Source: Mediterraneibacter glycyrrhizinilyticus (lineage in GTDB: Bacteria > Bacillota > Clostridia > Lachnospirales > Lachnospiraceae). From it: DNA of 64,000 nucleotides. Where the stretch lies: contig NZ_JACJLR010000004.1 in the NCBI RefSeq assembly GCF_016902345.1, positions 62,001 through 126,000 on the forward strand, in the 5' to 3' direction. Under the pieces are notes generated by a model. It was not told the DNA's origin, made no database searches, and worked only from the letters and a program-made list of their open reading frames with translations. Shown in pieces: positions 35,069-44,605 of the stretch. Position numbers and translations under genes: made by a program. Position 1 is the first letter of the stretch. Each line of letters opens with the position of its first letter.

Positions 35069-35072
35069 TGTT

Positions 35073-35186
35073 CTAGCCTTGACGCTGTTTGTGCTTCGGA
35101 TTCTCACAGATTACTCTGATGCTTCCTTTTCTTTTGATGATCTTGCATTTTTCACAAATTGGTTTAACTGATGATCTAACCTTCAT
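35073..35186 (-). CDS. rpmJ: 50S ribosomal protein L36
   Basis: 37 aa: [20 protein letters not shown] followed by [17 protein letters not shown]. Zinc ligands Cys11, Cys14, Cys27 and His32 are all present, so this is the zinc-binding (C-plus) form. ATG at 35184-35186 with AGGAGGATTTGAC upstream. Standard place between infA and rpsM. The gap to infA (236 bases) and that to rpsM are both longer than usual. Confidence 0.96.
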   Translation of the reverse strand: MKVRSSVKPICEKCKIIKRKGSIRVICENPKHKQRQG

Positions 35187-35345
35187 GTCAAATCCTCCTT
35201 CCCTGCTTTGCTCTGCCTACAATTCCCGTCATTTTTGGGCACACCACCCCAAAAATGGCCGTTTAATAGTATAGCACTTAATGCATGCCAAAGTCAATTA
35301 TTTTTTATATAAAAATGAGGGATATTAAGAGGAAGTTCCGTTCGC

Positions 35346-35393
35346 CAAGCTCGAAAAAACCTTGCTGATCTCACGGAACGACCTCGCACTAAG
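35346..35393. repeat. Diverged copy of the ribosomal-spacer repeat (infA-rpmJ gap)
   Basis: AAGCTCGAAAAAACCT with a following TGCTGA matches the core of the copies at 34983 and 45560, and CACTAAG recurs at 35387-35393. It lies in the gap between infA and rpmJ, just past the infA stop, in the same orientation as the copy at 34983. Confidence 0.7.
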
Positions 35394-35422
35394 CAAGGTA
35401 ACATCCACGCCAGTGCTTTCGG

Positions 35423-35641
35423 TCATTTATCTCTCCATACGATCCGGCCCTTGCTCAGATCATAGGGCGACATCTCCAAAGTAACTTTATCTCCCGGAAG
35501 AATCTTGATAAAATTCATTCTCAGCTTGCCGCTGATATGAGCCAGTACGACATGCCCGTTCTCAAGTTCCACTTTAAACATTGCATTCGGGAGTTTCTCT
35601 ACTACAACTCCCTCAATTTCAATCACGTCAGCTTTTGACAT
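35423..35641 (-). CDS. infA: Translation initiation factor IF-1
   Basis: 72 aa from the ATG at 35639-35641, with GGAGGATTTGAA upstream; the frame is open further but without a ribosome site. [40 protein letters not shown] and [20 protein letters not shown] give the whole OB fold. IF-1 binds the 30S A site in initiation. It lies after the KOW protein and adk. Confidence 0.98.
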   Translation of the reverse strand: MSKADVIEIEGVVVEKLPNAMFKVELENGHVVLAHISGKLRMNFIKILPGDKVTLEMSPYDLSKGRIVWRDK

Positions 35642-35728
35642 TTCAAATCCTCCTGCATACAAAGCGGTCTTACTCCCCGCTCCACTCATTGCCATTCTTG
35701 GACAGGCTGCAAAAGCCTGTTCCCGCAT

Positions 35729-35971
35729 TTATTCCTGCTGTTCGTATTCTCTGATCACTCTTCTGATCTCAATATCACTGGAAATATCCTCCGCCGTTCT
35801 CTTCAGTACAGGCTGAAGATGACGGATATTTTTCCTTTTCATCCGGCTTAAGGGGCGCAGGCCCCCGTCCGCCAGATATACATATTCATTTTTGACACTG
35901 ATTATGACATATATACAGCCTTTATCACGTCCTGCTTTTGATCTTGCCAGCGTTCCCGGTCTGTAATCCAT
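35729..35971 (-). CDS. KOW-domain RNA-binding protein (L14e-like)
   Basis: 80 aa. The N-terminal half, YRPGTLARSKAGRDKGCIYV followed by IISVKNEYVYLADGGLRPLS, is a KOW-type beta barrel as in ribosomal L14e/L27e proteins, and RMKRKNIRHLQPV is a basic tail. Clostridia often carry such a gene beside infA. Function is not established; ribosome association is an inference from location and fold. It begins 6 bases after adk. Confidence 0.8.
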   Translation of the reverse strand: MDYRPGTLARSKAGRDKGCIYVIISVKNEYVYLADGGLRPLSRMKRKNIRHLQPVLKRTAEDISSDIEIRRVIREYEQQE

Positions 35972-35977
35972 AATTGA

Positions 35978-36622
35978 TCACTCTCCGAGGATCTTTACGA
36001 TCTCTGCAAAGACGTCGTCGATGTCGATCGTTCCATCCACATCTCTGAGAATACCGGACTCTTTATAGTAATCGATCAGCGGCTGTGTCTGCTCATGATA
36101 AACTCCCAGTCTCTTCTGGACTGTTTCCGGCTTGTCATCATCTCTGAGGATGAGGCTTCCGCCGCATTTGTCACAGATGCCTTCCTTCTCTGTCGGCGCA
36201 TATACGATGTGGTATGTTGCACCGCAGTCAACACAGGCTCTTCTTCCCGACATACGGTTTACGATGTTCTCGTCAGGCACTTCCACATTGATCGCATAGT
36301 CCATCTTTTCACCCATTCCCGCAAGCGCTTTGTCCAGCGCCTCAGCCTGGGGGATCGTCCTCGGAAAACCGTCAAGAACATAACCGCCTGTACAGTCATC
36401 CTGTTTCACTCTGTCTACTACAAGATCCACAACGAGTTCATCCGGCACGAGAAGTCCCTGATCCATATAAGTCTTTGCCTTCTTTCCCAGTTCCGTCCCG
36501 TTCTTGATGTTCGCCCTGAAGATGTCCCCCGTAGAAATATGGGGAATTGAGTATTTCTCGGCAATCTTTTTGGCCTGTGTCCCTTTTCCCGCACCCGGGG
36601 CTCCCAACATGATAATCTTCAT
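35978..36622 (-). CDS. adk: Adenylate kinase
   Basis: 214 aa, long-lid form. It interconverts AMP, ADP and ATP. The P-loop is [16 protein letters not shown] at residues 7-14, then [10 protein letters not shown] and the [17 protein letters not shown] site. The lid contains a Cys4 zinc site ([10 protein letters not shown] and GICDKCGG, about residues 130-153), normal for Gram-positive enzymes. It follows secY with a 129-base gap that holds a hairpin. Confidence 0.98.
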   Translation of the reverse strand: MKIIMLGAPGAGKGTQAKKIAEKYSIPHISTGDIFRANIKNGTELGKKAKTYMDQGLLVPDELVVDLVVDRVKQDDCTGGYVLDGFPRTIPQAEALDKALAGMGEKMDYAINVEVPDENIVNRMSGRRACVDCGATYHIVYAPTEKEGICDKCGGSLILRDDDKPETVQKRLGVYHEQTQPLIDYYKESGILRDVDGTIDIDDVFAEIVKILGE

Positions 36623-36700
36623 CTTCTACTCCTCCATTCTCTTTGGAATTTATAGTCAAAACGCAGCACTGCAGCGCTTTGCTCTCTGTAAACCACGTTA

Positions 36701-36740
36701 GCCCGCTGGGTTTCATCCGTTTTTCAGGACGAAACCGGGC
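36701..36740 (-). other. Hairpin in the secY-adk gap
   Basis: On the minus strand GCCCGGTTTCGTCC pairs with GGATGAAACCCAGCGGGC around TGAAAAAC, with small bulges. It has no T run, so it is more likely an mRNA processing or stability element than a terminator. Confidence 0.55.
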
Positions 36741-36751
36741 GAGCTGTTATA

Positions 36752-38104
36752 TCAGTATCCCAGGTAGCTGTTTTTCATGCTGCTCCCTTTATTATTCAAA
36801 AATCCTGTATAATTTCTCACGAGCATCTGGGACTCGATCTTTTTGATCGTATCAAGCACAACACCCACGATAATAATGAGCGATGTTCCGCCAAAAGAAA
36901 CATTTGCCCCGAATACACCGTTGAAGAAATATGGGATGACCTGAACAATGATCAGTCCGCATGCACCGATGAAGATGATATAGTTCAGGATTTTCTGCAG
37001 ATACTCTACCGTCGGTTTTCCGGGACGGATACCCGGGATAAATCCTCCGCTCTTTTTCATGTTGTTTGCAATCTCAAGCGGATTGAATGTGATCGATGTG
37101 TAGAAGTATGCAAAAAATACAGTAAGTATGATATAAACGAGAAGTCCGATCGAATAAATCGGATTTTGCGGATCACACCAGTTATTGGAATTCATTCCTG
37201 CCAATATCTGGCTTCCGATACCAGTGCCATTTCCCGCGCCTACGAACTGTGCGATCACGATAGGCGTCTGCATCAGCGAAGATGCAAAAATAACCGGGAT
37301 AACACCCGCAGTATTGACACGGAGCGGGATGTGTGTGGACTGTCCGCCATACATCTTTCTTCCCTGGACTTTCTTAGAATACTGTACTGCGATCCTTCTC
37401 TCACCGCTCTGCAGGATAACTACAAAGACGATCACGACAAGGATAACAGCCAGGATGACAAGTCCGGCAAGTCCGCCCTGGGCAATTGATTTCCCCTGGA
37501 TAAACTGTGTATACAGTGTAACACAATCATCCGGTATACGGGAGAGGATATTGATCAGAAGGACGATGGAAATACCGTTTCCAACACCCTTTTCTGTGAT
37601 TCTCTCTCCAATCCACATCAGGAATGCGCTTCCCGCAGTCAGTGTACAAACTACGATCGCGCAGTTTACAAAATTGTATTCCTCGAGGAGCCCCTGACGT
37701 CCAAATCCAACTGCCATCGCCGTGGATTCGATCAGCGCCAGTCCCACTGTCACGTATCTGGTGATCGCCGCGATCTTCTTTCTTCCATCTTCTCCTTCTT
37801 TCTGCATTTCCTCAAGTTTTGGAATCGCAATAGTAAGGAGCTGCATAATGATGGATGATGTGATGTACGGCGTGATGCTCAGCGCGAATACGGACATGTT
37901 TGTAAAGGAACCGCCGGTGAACGCCTCAAAGAAATTGAATGCGTCACCGGTCTGACTTTCAAAGAACTCCTGAATGAAGGTTGGATCAACGCCCGGTGTG
38001 GGCAGCTGTGATCCAAATCTAACAACGATAAGCATTACAAATGTATAAAGAATCCTCTTGCGTATATCCTCTATCTGAAATGCTCTCCGTACTGTCTTCA
38101 GCAT
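36752..38104 (-). CDS. secY: Protein translocase subunit SecY
   Basis: 450 aa, ten membrane segments. It forms the Sec channel with SecE and SecG. Landmarks are IRKRILYTFVMLIVVRFGSQ, LPTPGVDP at the first segment, FALSITPYITSSIIMQLLTI, the plug and pore region, and PGKPTVEYLQKILNYII. Its ATG shares one base with the rplO stop (38104), so translation is coupled. Confidence 0.98.
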   Translation of the reverse strand: MLKTVRRAFQIEDIRKRILYTFVMLIVVRFGSQLPTPGVDPTFIQEFFESQTGDAFNFFEAFTGGSFTNMSVFALSITPYITSSIIMQLLTIAIPKLEEMQKEGEDGRKKIAAITRYVTVGLALIESTAMAVGFGRQGLLEEYNFVNCAIVVCTLTAGSAFLMWIGERITEKGVGNGISIVLLINILSRIPDDCVTLYTQFIQGKSIAQGGLAGLVILAVILVVIVFVVILQSGERRIAVQYSKKVQGRKMYGGQSTHIPLRVNTAGVIPVIFASSLMQTPIVIAQFVGAGNGTGIGSQILAGMNSNNWCDPQNPIYSIGLLVYIILTVFFAYFYTSITFNPLEIANNMKKSGGFIPGIRPGKPTVEYLQKILNYIIFIGACGLIIVQVIPYFFNGVFGANVSFGGTSLIIIVGVVLDTIKKIESQMLVRNYTGFLNNKGSSMKNSYLGY

Positions 38105-38544
38105 TAGATCACCTCTGCTTTTCCACCAAGTGCCTCAATCTTCTCAGCAGCCTTTGCACTGAATGCATTAGCCTGAACTGTGAGTTTCTTAGTTAACTCT
38201 CCATTTCCAAGAATTTTAACTCCGTCTCTCGGGTTCTTAACGATTCCGTTTTCGATCAGTGTCTCAACGGATACTGTTGCGCCGTCCTCAAACATCTCAA
38301 GCGCGCTCAGATTGATACCGACGATCGTCTTGGAGTTTCTGCAAGTGAAACCTCTCTTCGGTATTCTTCTGTATAAAGGCATCTGGCCACCTTCAAAGCC
38401 CGGACGTGTAGCCCCTGAACGTGCTTTCTGTCCCTTGTGTCCCTTGCCGGCTGTCTTGCCGTTTCCGGAACCGTGTCCACGGCCTCTTCTGAAATTATCA
38501 CTCTGTTTTGCACCGTCTGCCGGTCTCAAGTTTGATAAGTCCAT
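38104..38544 (-). CDS. rplO: 50S ribosomal protein L15
   Basis: 146 aa. The basic Gly-rich start ([20 protein letters not shown], then [20 protein letters not shown]) and the end [20 protein letters not shown] are diagnostic. A late-assembling 23S rRNA binding protein. The stop touches secY. Confidence 0.98.
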   Translation of the reverse strand: MDLSNLRPADGAKQSDNFRRGRGHGSGNGKTAGKGHKGQKARSGATRPGFEGGQMPLYRRIPKRGFTCRNSKTIVGINLSALEMFEDGATVSVETLIENGIVKNPRDGVKILGNGELTKKLTVQANAFSAKAAEKIEALGGKAEVI

Positions 38545-38564
38545 GACATTACCTCCTTATCTTT

Positions 38565-38747
38565 TTATGCCTCTTCTTCAACTTTCACTAAATGTCTAAC
38601 CTGCTGTACCATACCTCTGGTAGCTGCGTTATCCGGCAGTACGACCGTCTTATTCAGCTTCTTGAGGCCAAGGGCTTCAACAGTTCTCTTGTGCTTCGGA
38701 ATAGCACCGATTGTAGACTTTACTAATGTGATCTTTAAGTTTGCCAT
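38565..38747 (-). CDS. rpmD: 50S ribosomal protein L30
   Basis: 60 aa: [20 protein letters not shown] followed by [20 protein letters not shown] and the terminal [11 protein letters not shown]. Normal length and place between rpsE and rplO. Confidence 0.97.
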   Translation of the reverse strand: MANLKITLVKSTIGAIPKHKRTVEALGLKKLNKTVVLPDNAATRGMVQQVRHLVKVEEEA

Positions 38748-38764
38748 TACACTCTTACCTCCTA

Positions 38765-39274
38765 TCAGCCTACGATCTCTTCGATGGATTTACCGCGAAG
38801 TCTTGCGACCTCTTCCGGAGTCTTCACACCTTTGAGTCCTTCGATCGTAGCAAGAACAACATTCTGCTTGTTGTTTGATCCCAGAGATTTTGTACGGATA
38901 TTCTTGATTCCCGCCATCTCGATAACGGCACGCGCAGGACCGCCGGCGATCACACCGGTACCGTCCGGAGCGTTCTTAAGGAGTACGGAAGAGCTTCCGA
39001 ATTTTCCGATCACATCATGTGTGATACTTTCGTTCGGATCAAGAGTCACGGAGATCATCTTCTTCATCGCGTCCTCTTTTCCCTTGCGGATCGCCTCCGG
39101 GATTTCAGTAGCTTTTCCCAAACCTGCACCAACATGGCCTTTTCCGTCGCCGACAACAACTAAAGCTGTAAATTTGAAGTTACGACCACCTTTAACAACC
39201 TTGGTAACACGTTTGATTGATACCACTTTTTCTAATAATTCCATCTGACTAGCATCAATACGTTCCTGTCTCAT
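38765..39274 (-). CDS. rpsE: 30S ribosomal protein S5
   Basis: 169 aa. N-terminal dsRNA-binding-like domain: [20 protein letters not shown] then [21 protein letters not shown]-terminal part: [20 protein letters not shown] and [20 protein letters not shown]5 is involved in decoding accuracy and mRNA unwinding. The KVVKGGRNF loop has the wild-type spectinomycin-site appearance. Confidence 0.98.
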   Translation of the reverse strand: MRQERIDASQMELLEKVVSIKRVTKVVKGGRNFKFTALVVVGDGKGHVGAGLGKATEIPEAIRKGKEDAMKKMISVTLDPNESITHDVIGKFGSSSVLLKNAPDGTGVIAGGPARAVIEMAGIKNIRTKSLGSNNKQNVVLATIEGLKGVKTPEEVARLRGKSIEEIVG

Positions 39275-39290
39275 CTGTGTTCTCCCTTCC

Positions 39291-39659
39291 TTAGAAATTC
39301 AGCCCAGCTTCTCTTGCTGCGTCTGCCAGTGCTTTGATTTTTCCCTGATATATAAAGCCGCCTCTGTCAAAGACAACATCTGTGATGCCTTTTTCCTTTG
39401 CTCTCTCAGCGATCACTTTTCCAAGGTACGCTGCAGCCTCAACATTGTTGGTCTTCTCAAGCTCTGCCTTCACATCTTTCTGAAGAGTGGAAGCGGAAAC
39501 AAGAGTATTGCCAACAGTATCGTCGATGATCTGAGCGTACATATGATTATTGCTTCTGAACACAGCTAAACGCGGTCTCTCAGCTGTACCGCTGAAACGG
39601 TTGCGTAATTTCATGTGTTTTTTTCTACGAACTTCGCTTCTTGATTTCTTACTAACCAT
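39291..39659 (-). CDS. rplR: 50S ribosomal protein L18
   Basis: 122 aa from the ATG at 39657-39659. AAGGAG lies 9 bases upstream of it; an in-frame GTG two codons earlier is too close. The chain [37 protein letters not shown] and the end [13 protein letters not shown] are diagnostic. L18 brings 5S rRNA into the 50S subunit with L5. Confidence 0.97.
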   Translation of the reverse strand: MVSKKSRSEVRRKKHMKLRNRFSGTAERPRLAVFRSNNHMYAQIIDDTVGNTLVSASTLQKDVKAELEKTNNVEAAAYLGKVIAERAKEKGITDVVFDRGGFIYQGKIKALADAAREAGLNF

Positions 39660-39676
39660 TTTCACACTCTCCTTAT

Positions 39677-40219
39677 TTATTTCTTACCAGTCTTACCAAC
39701 TTTACGTCTGATCACTTCATCAGCATACTTGATACCTTTACCCTTGTAAGGTTCCGGTCTTCTCTTGTCTCTGATCTCAGCCGCATACTGTCCAACTTTT
39801 TCTTTATCGATACCTTTGACAGTGATCTTGTTCTGTCCTTCCAGAACAGTCTCAACGCCTTCCGGATCGATCATCTCAACTGGATGAGAGTATCCAAGGT
39901 TCAGTGTCAGTTTATTTCCAGATTTTGCAGCTCTGTATCCAACACCGTTTACTTCAAGGACCTTCTCGTATCCCTGAGTCACACCGATAACCATATTGTT
40001 GATCAGTGTTCTTGTCAGACCATGGAGAGATTTCATTCTCTTCAGATCATTCGGTCTTGTTACAACAACGTGCCCATCTTCTACTTTGATTTCCATTTCA
40101 ACCGGAAGCTCTCTTGTGAGAGTTCCCTTCGGACCTTTTACAGTCACAACATTTTTCTCTGCAATTTCAACGGTAACTCCGTCCGGAATTGCAACCGGCA
40201 GTCTTCCAATACGTGACAT
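39677..40219 (-). CDS. rplF: 50S ribosomal protein L6
   Basis: 180 aa. [20 protein letters not shown] and the C-terminal [20 protein letters not shown], with KVGKTGKK at the end, identify it. It lies at the base of the L7/L12 stalk near the factor-binding site. The gap upstream to rpsH is unusually long (205 bases). Confidence 0.98.
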   Translation of the reverse strand: MSRIGRLPVAIPDGVTVEIAEKNVVTVKGPKGTLTRELPVEMEIKVEDGHVVVTRPNDLKRMKSLHGLTRTLINNMVIGVTQGYEKVLEVNGVGYRAAKSGNKLTLNLGYSHPVEMIDPEGVETVLEGQNKITVKGIDKEKVGQYAAEIRDKRRPEPYKGKGIKYADEVIRRKVGKTGKK

Positions 40220-40424
40220 ACCTTTTCCTCCTTAACTTAGATTTTCGGAGCGGATGCTTTAGCCCGCTCTGTTTTCAGTTACTTTGCGGGAGTCCCCCCC
40301 CGCTACACGTCCGTGCGCCTAAGTTCCCCCTTCGCCGCCGGCTCGGGCTCACTAACGCTTGGGACGAGCCTTCTCACTAAGCTCTGCCTGCGCTGGACGC
40401 TTGGCATCGCCAAGTGTTCAGTGC
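40220..40424. other. Long spacer between rpsH and rplF with repeat-like sequence
   Basis: 205 bases, GC-rich with a run of eight C residues at about 40297. It carries CACTAAC at 40350 and CACTAAG at 40375-40381, and CGCTTGG/CCAAGTG inverted pieces near 40352 and 40410. These resemble the repeats at 34983 and 45512 but are much diverged. No gene or T-tailed terminator is seen. Confidence 0.6.
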
Positions 40425-40826
40425 TTACCAAACGTAGCAGAGTACTTCTCCGCCAACGCCGAGTTTTCTTGCTTCTCTGTCTGTTACGACACCTTTGTTT
40501 GTAGAAATGATCGCTGTCCCGAGTCCGCCCAGAACCTTCGGAAGATCCTCTGTGCTTGCGTATACACGAAGACCCGGTTTGGAAATTCTCTTCAGTCCGG
40601 AGATAACTTTCTCATTCTTGTCAGCACCGTATTTCAGTGTGATGTGGATCGTCTGGAAATTTCCATCTTCTACAAGGTCATATTTTGCGATATATCCTTC
40701 ATCGAGCAGGATGTTTGCGATAGCAATTTTCATCTTGGATGCCGGTACATCTACTGTATCATGTTTTGCAGTATTTGCATTACGGATTCTTGTAAGCATA
40801 TCTGCAATCGGATCGCTCATAGTCAT
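40425..40826 (-). CDS. rpsH: 30S ribosomal protein S8
   Basis: 133 aa from the ATG at 40824-40826, which follows AAGGAGG by 8 bases; the frame upstream overlaps rps[21 protein letters not shown] and [20 protein letters not shown] open it, and [20 protein letters not shown] with VLCYVW closes it. In other bacteria S8 represses the spc operon. Confidence 0.98.
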   Translation of the reverse strand: MTMSDPIADMLTRIRNANTAKHDTVDVPASKMKIAIANILLDEGYIAKYDLVEDGNFQTIHITLKYGADKNEKVISGLKRISKPGLRVYASTEDLPKVLGGLGTAIISTNKGVVTDREARKLGVGGEVLCYVW

Positions 40827-40839
40827 GTGTATGTCCTCC

Positions 40840-41025
40840 TTACCAACTTGCTTTCTTAACGCCAGGGATCTGTCCTTTGTATGCCAGTTCGCGGAAGCAG
40901 ATACGGCAGATTCCATATTTTCTCAGATACGCGTGCGGACGTCCGCAGATTCTGCAGCGGCTGTACTCTCTTGTGGAGAATTTCGGTTTGCGCTGCTGTT
41001 TGATCTTCATTGATGTCTTAGCCAT
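40840..41025 (-). CDS. rpsZ: 30S ribosomal protein S14, zinc (type Z) form
   Basis: 61 aa. Zinc ligands Cys24, Cys27, Cys40 and Cys43 sit in [20 protein letters not shown] and [20 protein letters not shown]. The short zinc form is standard in Firmicutes; a long zinc-free S14 is not seen here. Gap of 12 bases after rplE. Confidence 0.98.
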   Translation of the reverse strand: MAKTSMKIKQQRKPKFSTREYSRCRICGRPHAYLRKYGICRICFRELAYKGQIPGVKKASW

Positions 41026-41037
41026 GAATTTCCCTCC

Positions 41038-41577
41038 TTACTTTGCAAACGGCATATTGAACTGTCTCAATAATTCACGTGCTTCCTCGTCAGTTTTGGC
41101 TGTTGTAACGAAGATTACATCCATACCTCTGACTTTGTCGATCTTATCGTACTCGATCTCGGGGAAAATCAGCTGCTCTTTGATTCCAAGTGCGTAGTTT
41201 CCTCTTCCGTCGAATGCGTTCGGATTTACACCTCTGAAGTCACGTACACGGGGAAGTGCAAGGTTGATCAGACGGTCAACGAACTCGTACATCCTCTCGC
41301 CTCTTAACGTAACTTTGCATCCGATCGGCATACCTTCTCTGATCTTGAAGTTAGCTACGGAGTTCTTTGCTCTTGTGACAACGGCTTTCTGTCCGGAGAT
41401 CTTCTCCATGTCAGCGATAGCTGACTCAAGGACTTTCGCGTTGTCTTTTGCCTCGCCGACACCCATGTTGATCACAACTTTGTCCAGCTTCGGCACTTCC
41501 ATAATGTTTTTATATCCAAATTTCTTGATCATTGCATCAACGATCTCATTCTGATACTGATCTTTCAGTCTACTCAA
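41038..41577 (-). CDS. rplE: 50S ribosomal protein L5
   Basis: 179 aa. [40 protein letters not shown] and [20 protein letters not shown] are typical. L5 binds 5S rRNA and contacts S13 and P-site tRNA across the subunit interface. Confidence 0.98.
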   Translation of the reverse strand: MSRLKDQYQNEIVDAMIKKFGYKNIMEVPKLDKVVINMGVGEAKDNAKVLESAIADMEKISGQKAVVTRAKNSVANFKIREGMPIGCKVTLRGERMYEFVDRLINLALPRVRDFRGVNPNAFDGRGNYALGIKEQLIFPEIEYDKIDKVRGMDVIFVTTAKTDEEARELLRQFNMPFAK

Positions 41578-41599
41578 AGTTCTGGCCCTCCTTCCTCAA

Positions 41600-41911
41600 T
41601 TAATCGATCACTTCGCCTGTGGATTTTGCGATACGAACCTTCTTGTCGCCATCCATCTTGAATCCTACTCTTGTCGCCTGTCCTTTGTGTACATACATTA
41701 CGTTGGACGCGTCAATATAGCCTTCCTGGTGAATGATACCGCCATTCTGGTTCGCTGCACTCGGCTTAGCGTGTTTTGTCAGCATGTTAACGCCTTCAAC
41801 CAGAACCTTACCGTCTTTTTTATTTACAGCAATAACTTTGCCTTCTTTGTCTTTATCTTTTCCGGCGATGACCTTTACAGTGTCGCCTTTTTTAATCTTC
41901 ATAGTTGACAT
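41600..41911 (-). CDS. rplX: 50S ribosomal protein L24
   Basis: 103 aa from the ATG at 41909-41911, 8 bases after GGGAGG. The KOW motif is [20 protein letters not shown], followed by [20 protein letters not shown] and [16 protein letters not shown]. An assembly initiator at the exit tunnel. Confidence 0.97.
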   Translation of the reverse strand: MSTMKIKKGDTVKVIAGKDKDKEGKVIAVNKKDGKVLVEGVNMLTKHAKPSAANQNGGIIHQEGYIDASNVMYVHKGQATRVGFKMDGDKKVRIAKSTGEVID

Positions 41912-41924
41912 CTTCGGCACCTCC

Positions 41925-42293
41925 CTACAGTACTTCCGGAGCCAGGGAAACGATCTTCATAAAGTGTTTCTCTCGAAGCTCACGGGCTACTGGTCCAAAA
42001 ATACGTGTTCCACGCGGATTCAAATCATCTTTTATAATAACAGCAGCATTTTCATCGAATCTGATATAGGAACCATCTTTACGACGTGCACCTTTTACAG
42101 AACGGACAACTACAGCCTTAACGACATCACCTTTTTTTACAACGCCGCCTGGTGTTGCATCTTTAACAGTCGCAACGATCACATCACCGATGCTCGCATA
42201 TCTTCTTGTAGAACCGCCAAGCACACGGATGCACAGAAGCTCTTTCGCACCTGTGTTGTCTGCTACTTTCAGTCTGCTTTCTTGCTGTATCAT
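41925..42293 (-). CDS. rplN: 50S ribosomal protein L14
   Basis: 122 aa. [20 protein letters not shown] and [20 protein letters not shown] then [20 protein letters not shown] identify it. It lies at the subunit interface where RsfS silences ribosomes. Confidence 0.98.
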   Translation of the reverse strand: MIQQESRLKVADNTGAKELLCIRVLGGSTRRYASIGDVIVATVKDATPGGVVKKGDVVKAVVVRSVKGARRKDGSYIRFDENAAVIIKDDLNPRGTRIFGPVARELREKHFMKIVSLAPEVL

Positions 42294-42316
42294 GCAGGTA
42301 AACCTCCTTCAAATAA

Positions 42317-42574
42317 TTATTTCGCTTTCTCCATGATTTCCACAAGTCTCCATCTCTTGTCCTTGGACAGCGGCCTTGTTTCCATAACTTTTACTGTATC
42401 TCCAACCTTGCACTCATTGTTTTCATCATGAGCTTTCAGTTTGTAAGTTCTCTTTACGATCTTTTTGTAAAGCGGGTGTTTCACGTGGTCCTCAACAGCT
42501 ACGACGATCGTCTTATCCATCTTGTCGCTGACAACCTTACCCGTACGTGTTTTTCTCAGATTTCTCTCTTCCAC
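42317..42574 (-). CDS. rpsQ: 30S ribosomal protein S17
   Basis: 85 aa. [20 protein letters not shown] and [20 protein letters not shown], with [20 protein letters not shown], form the OB-fold protein that binds helix 11 of 16S rRNA. Confidence 0.98.
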   Translation of the reverse strand: MEERNLRKTRTGKVVSDKMDKTIVVAVEDHVKHPLYKKIVKRTYKLKAHDENNECKVGDTVKVMETRPLSKDKRWRLVEIMEKAK

Positions 42575-42588
42575 GGTCTGTCTCCTTC

Positions 42589-42789
42589 CTACCGTCCGGC
42601 CTCTGTGATCAGAGTCTGGATACGGGCGATATTCTTTCTAACTTCCTTGATCCTGCTTGTGTTGTCCAACTGGTTTGTGGCATTCTGGAACCTTAAGTTA
42701 AAAAGCTCCTTCTTAGCAGCTACTAATTCCTGATTTAATTCCTCTACGGATTTTCCTCTTAATTCTTTTACAAATGTATTAGTTTTCAC
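42589..42789 (-). CDS. rpmC: 50S ribosomal protein L29
   Basis: 66 aa starting at GTG (42787-42789). AAGGCGGTGA, close to the consensus ribosome site, lies 5 bases upstream; another in-frame GTG at 42796-42798 falls inside that site. [20 protein letters not shown] then [20 protein letters not shown] are diagnostic. It overlaps the rplP end by 11 bases. Confidence 0.95.
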   Translation of the reverse strand: MKTNTFVKELRGKSVEELNQELVAAKKELFNLRFQNATNQLDNTSRIKEVRKNIARIQTLITEAGR

Positions 42790-43216
42790 TGTTATCACCG
42801 CCTTCTAAGTCTGCGCGAGAAACAATTTTGCATTTGCAAGGTAACTTATGCATTGCAAGTCGAAGTGCCTCTCTAGCTGTTTCCTCTGGTACTCCTGCAA
42901 TCTCGAACATTACACGGCCCGGTTTTACAACCGCTGCCCAGTACTCAACAGTACCTTTACCACTACCCATACGAGTCTCAGCAGGTTTTGCTGTGATCGG
43001 TTTATCCGGGAAGATCTTGATCCATACCTTACCACCACGTTTGATATAACGTGTCATGGCAACACGGGCTGCCTCGATCTGGTTGGAACGGATCCAGCAC
43101 GGCTCTGTTGCAACAATGCCGTACTCACCATATGCGATCGTGTTACCTCTGAGAGCTTTACCCTTCATGGTACCACGGAACTGTTTACGACGTTTTACTC
43201 TTTTTGGCATTAACAT
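42779..43216 (-). CDS. rplP: 50S ribosomal protein L16
   Basis: 145 aa. [26 protein letters not shown]-like [20 protein letters not shown], and [20 protein letters not shown] identify it. Two possible starts (43216 or two codons later) both lie after GGGAGAG. The ATG shares one base with the rpsC stop (TAATG). Confidence 0.97.
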   Translation of the reverse strand: MLMPKRVKRRKQFRGTMKGKALRGNTIAYGEYGIVATEPCWIRSNQIEAARVAMTRYIKRGGKVWIKIFPDKPITAKPAETRMGSGKGTVEYWAAVVKPGRVMFEIAGVPEETAREALRLAMHKLPCKCKIVSRADLEGGDNSEN

Positions 43217-43872
43217 TATCTATCTCTCCCTTCCTTTTCTGATTTAGTCGGAAGAATCTCGCCTTTGTAAATCCAAACCTTTACACCGACTTTTCCGTAA
43301 GTTGTGTCAGCTTCTGCAAATCCATAATCAATGTCAGCTCTGAGTGTCTGAAGCGGGATAGTTCCCTCGCTGTAGAACTCTGTACGAGCCATATCAGCAC
43401 CGCCGAGACGTCCGGATACGGAAGTCTTCACTCCGAGAGCTCCTGCCTTCATTGTTCTTGACATGCAGGATTTCATCGCACGGCGGAAGGAGATACGGTT
43501 CTCAAGCTGCTGGGCAATATTCTCAGCTACGAGCTGTGCATCCTTGTCCGGTCTCTTGATCTCTTTGATATCAACGATCAGCTTCTTGTCTGTATATTTT
43601 GCAAGTTCGCCTTTTACCTTTTCAATCTCAGAACCACCCTTACCGATGACAACGCCCGGCTTAGCTGTGTAAACTGTGATCTTCACGCGGTCGGAAGCTC
43701 TCTCGATCTCGATTCTGGAGATTCCGGCGCTGTATAATCTCTTCTTTAAAAATGTTCTGATCTCGTGGTCTTCAACCAGATTGTCAGCGAAATCTTTGTC
43801 TGCATACCACTTGGAATCCCAGTCTTTGATAACGCCGACTCTCAAGCCATGAGGATTTACTTTCTGTCCCAT
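43216..43872 (-). CDS. rpsC: 30S ribosomal protein S3
   Basis: 218 aa. [20 protein letters not shown] starts it, the KH domain is [20 protein letters not shown], and [20 protein letters not shown] with VWIYKGEIL ends it. S3 lines the mRNA entry channel. Confidence 0.98.
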   Translation of the reverse strand: MGQKVNPHGLRVGVIKDWDSKWYADKDFADNLVEDHEIRTFLKKRLYSAGISRIEIERASDRVKITVYTAKPGVVIGKGGSEIEKVKGELAKYTDKKLIVDIKEIKRPDKDAQLVAENIAQQLENRISFRRAMKSCMSRTMKAGALGVKTSVSGRLGGADMARTEFYSEGTIPLQTLRADIDYGFAEADTTYGKVGVKVWIYKGEILPTKSEKEGRDR

Positions 43873-43881
43873 AATGCCCTC

Positions 43882-44268
43882 CTATCTTTCATTCAGCACG
43901 ATTGTGATGTGGCTCATTCTCTTCTCGATCCTGTAAGCCCTGCCCTGTGCTCTCGGTCTGATTCTCTTCATTGTCGGTCCTTTGTTTGCGTAGCACTCCT
44001 CAATGTACAGGTTGCTTGCGCTCATGCCGTTGTTGTTCTCAGCGTTTGCGATCGCTGATTTAAGCAGTTTCTCTATCACTGTAGAAGCATATCTCGGGTT
44101 GTAAGCTAAAATACCGAGTGCTGTTGTTACATCCTTACCTCTGATGGCATCAAGAACGTAGCATGCCTTCTGAACAGAAATCCTTGCGTAGGAGATCTTA
44201 GCTGAAGGTCTTGTATCTCTCTGCTCGTTTCTTTCTCTCTTGATCTGGGATCTGTGTCCTTTTGCCAT
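43882..44268 (-). CDS. rplV: 50S ribosomal protein L22
   Basis: 128 aa. AKISYARISVQKACYVLDAI, the tunnel loop region SNLYIEECYANKGPTMKRIR and PRAQGRAYRIEKRMSHITIV. The tip of the loop lines the exit tunnel near the macrolide site; the loop has normal length. Confidence 0.98.
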   Translation of the reverse strand: MAKGHRSQIKRERNEQRDTRPSAKISYARISVQKACYVLDAIRGKDVTTALGILAYNPRYASTVIEKLLKSAIANAENNNGMSASNLYIEECYANKGPTMKRIRPRAQGRAYRIEKRMSHITIVLNER

Positions 44269-44297
44269 GGATGAACCCTCCTTTCAAATGTATCTGA

Positions 44298-44579
44298 TTA
44301 CCTTACTTTCGACTTCTTCTCGTCTTTGCCGTGTCCTCTGTAAGTTCTTGTCGCAACGAACTCACCGAGTTTGTGTCCAACCATATCCTCTGTAACGTAT
44401 ACCGGGACATGTCTTCTTCCGTCGTGAACGGCGATCGTGTGACCGACGAATGACGGGAAGATCGTAGAACGGCGTGACCATGTCTTAATAACTGATTTAT
44501 CACCAGAAGCATTCATAGCGTCTACTTTTTTCAGTAAGCTTTCGTCTGCAAATGGTCCTTTTTTAAGTGAGCGAGCCAT
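44298..44579 (-). CDS. rpsS: 30S ribosomal protein S19
   Basis: 93 aa. [40 protein letters not shown] and [20 protein letters not shown]. It binds 16S rRNA in the head together with S13. Confidence 0.98.
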   Translation of the reverse strand: MARSLKKGPFADESLLKKVDAMNASGDKSVIKTWSRRSTIFPSFVGHTIAVHDGRRHVPVYVTEDMVGHKLGEFVATRTYRGHGKDEKKSKVR

Positions 44580-44605
44580 AGGTTCTAACCTCCTTGTGAA
44601 TCTAA

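Larger units (their letters stand above)
34442..35072. other. Abnormally long spacer inside the ribosomal superoperon (rpmJ-rpsM)
   Basis: 631 bases where tens are usual. It contains small hairpins (GTGGCTGTGCGCCAC at about 34530; GCAGAC-TGCC-GTCTGC at about 34572), an open frame of 77 codons on the minus strand, and at its rpmJ end a block of CACTAAG-type repeats (34983-35068). Part near 34500-34560 has the same style of GC-rich palindromic sequence as the repeat at 25.8 kb. No terminator with a T run was seen on the minus strand, so transcription probably passes through. Confidence 0.7.
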
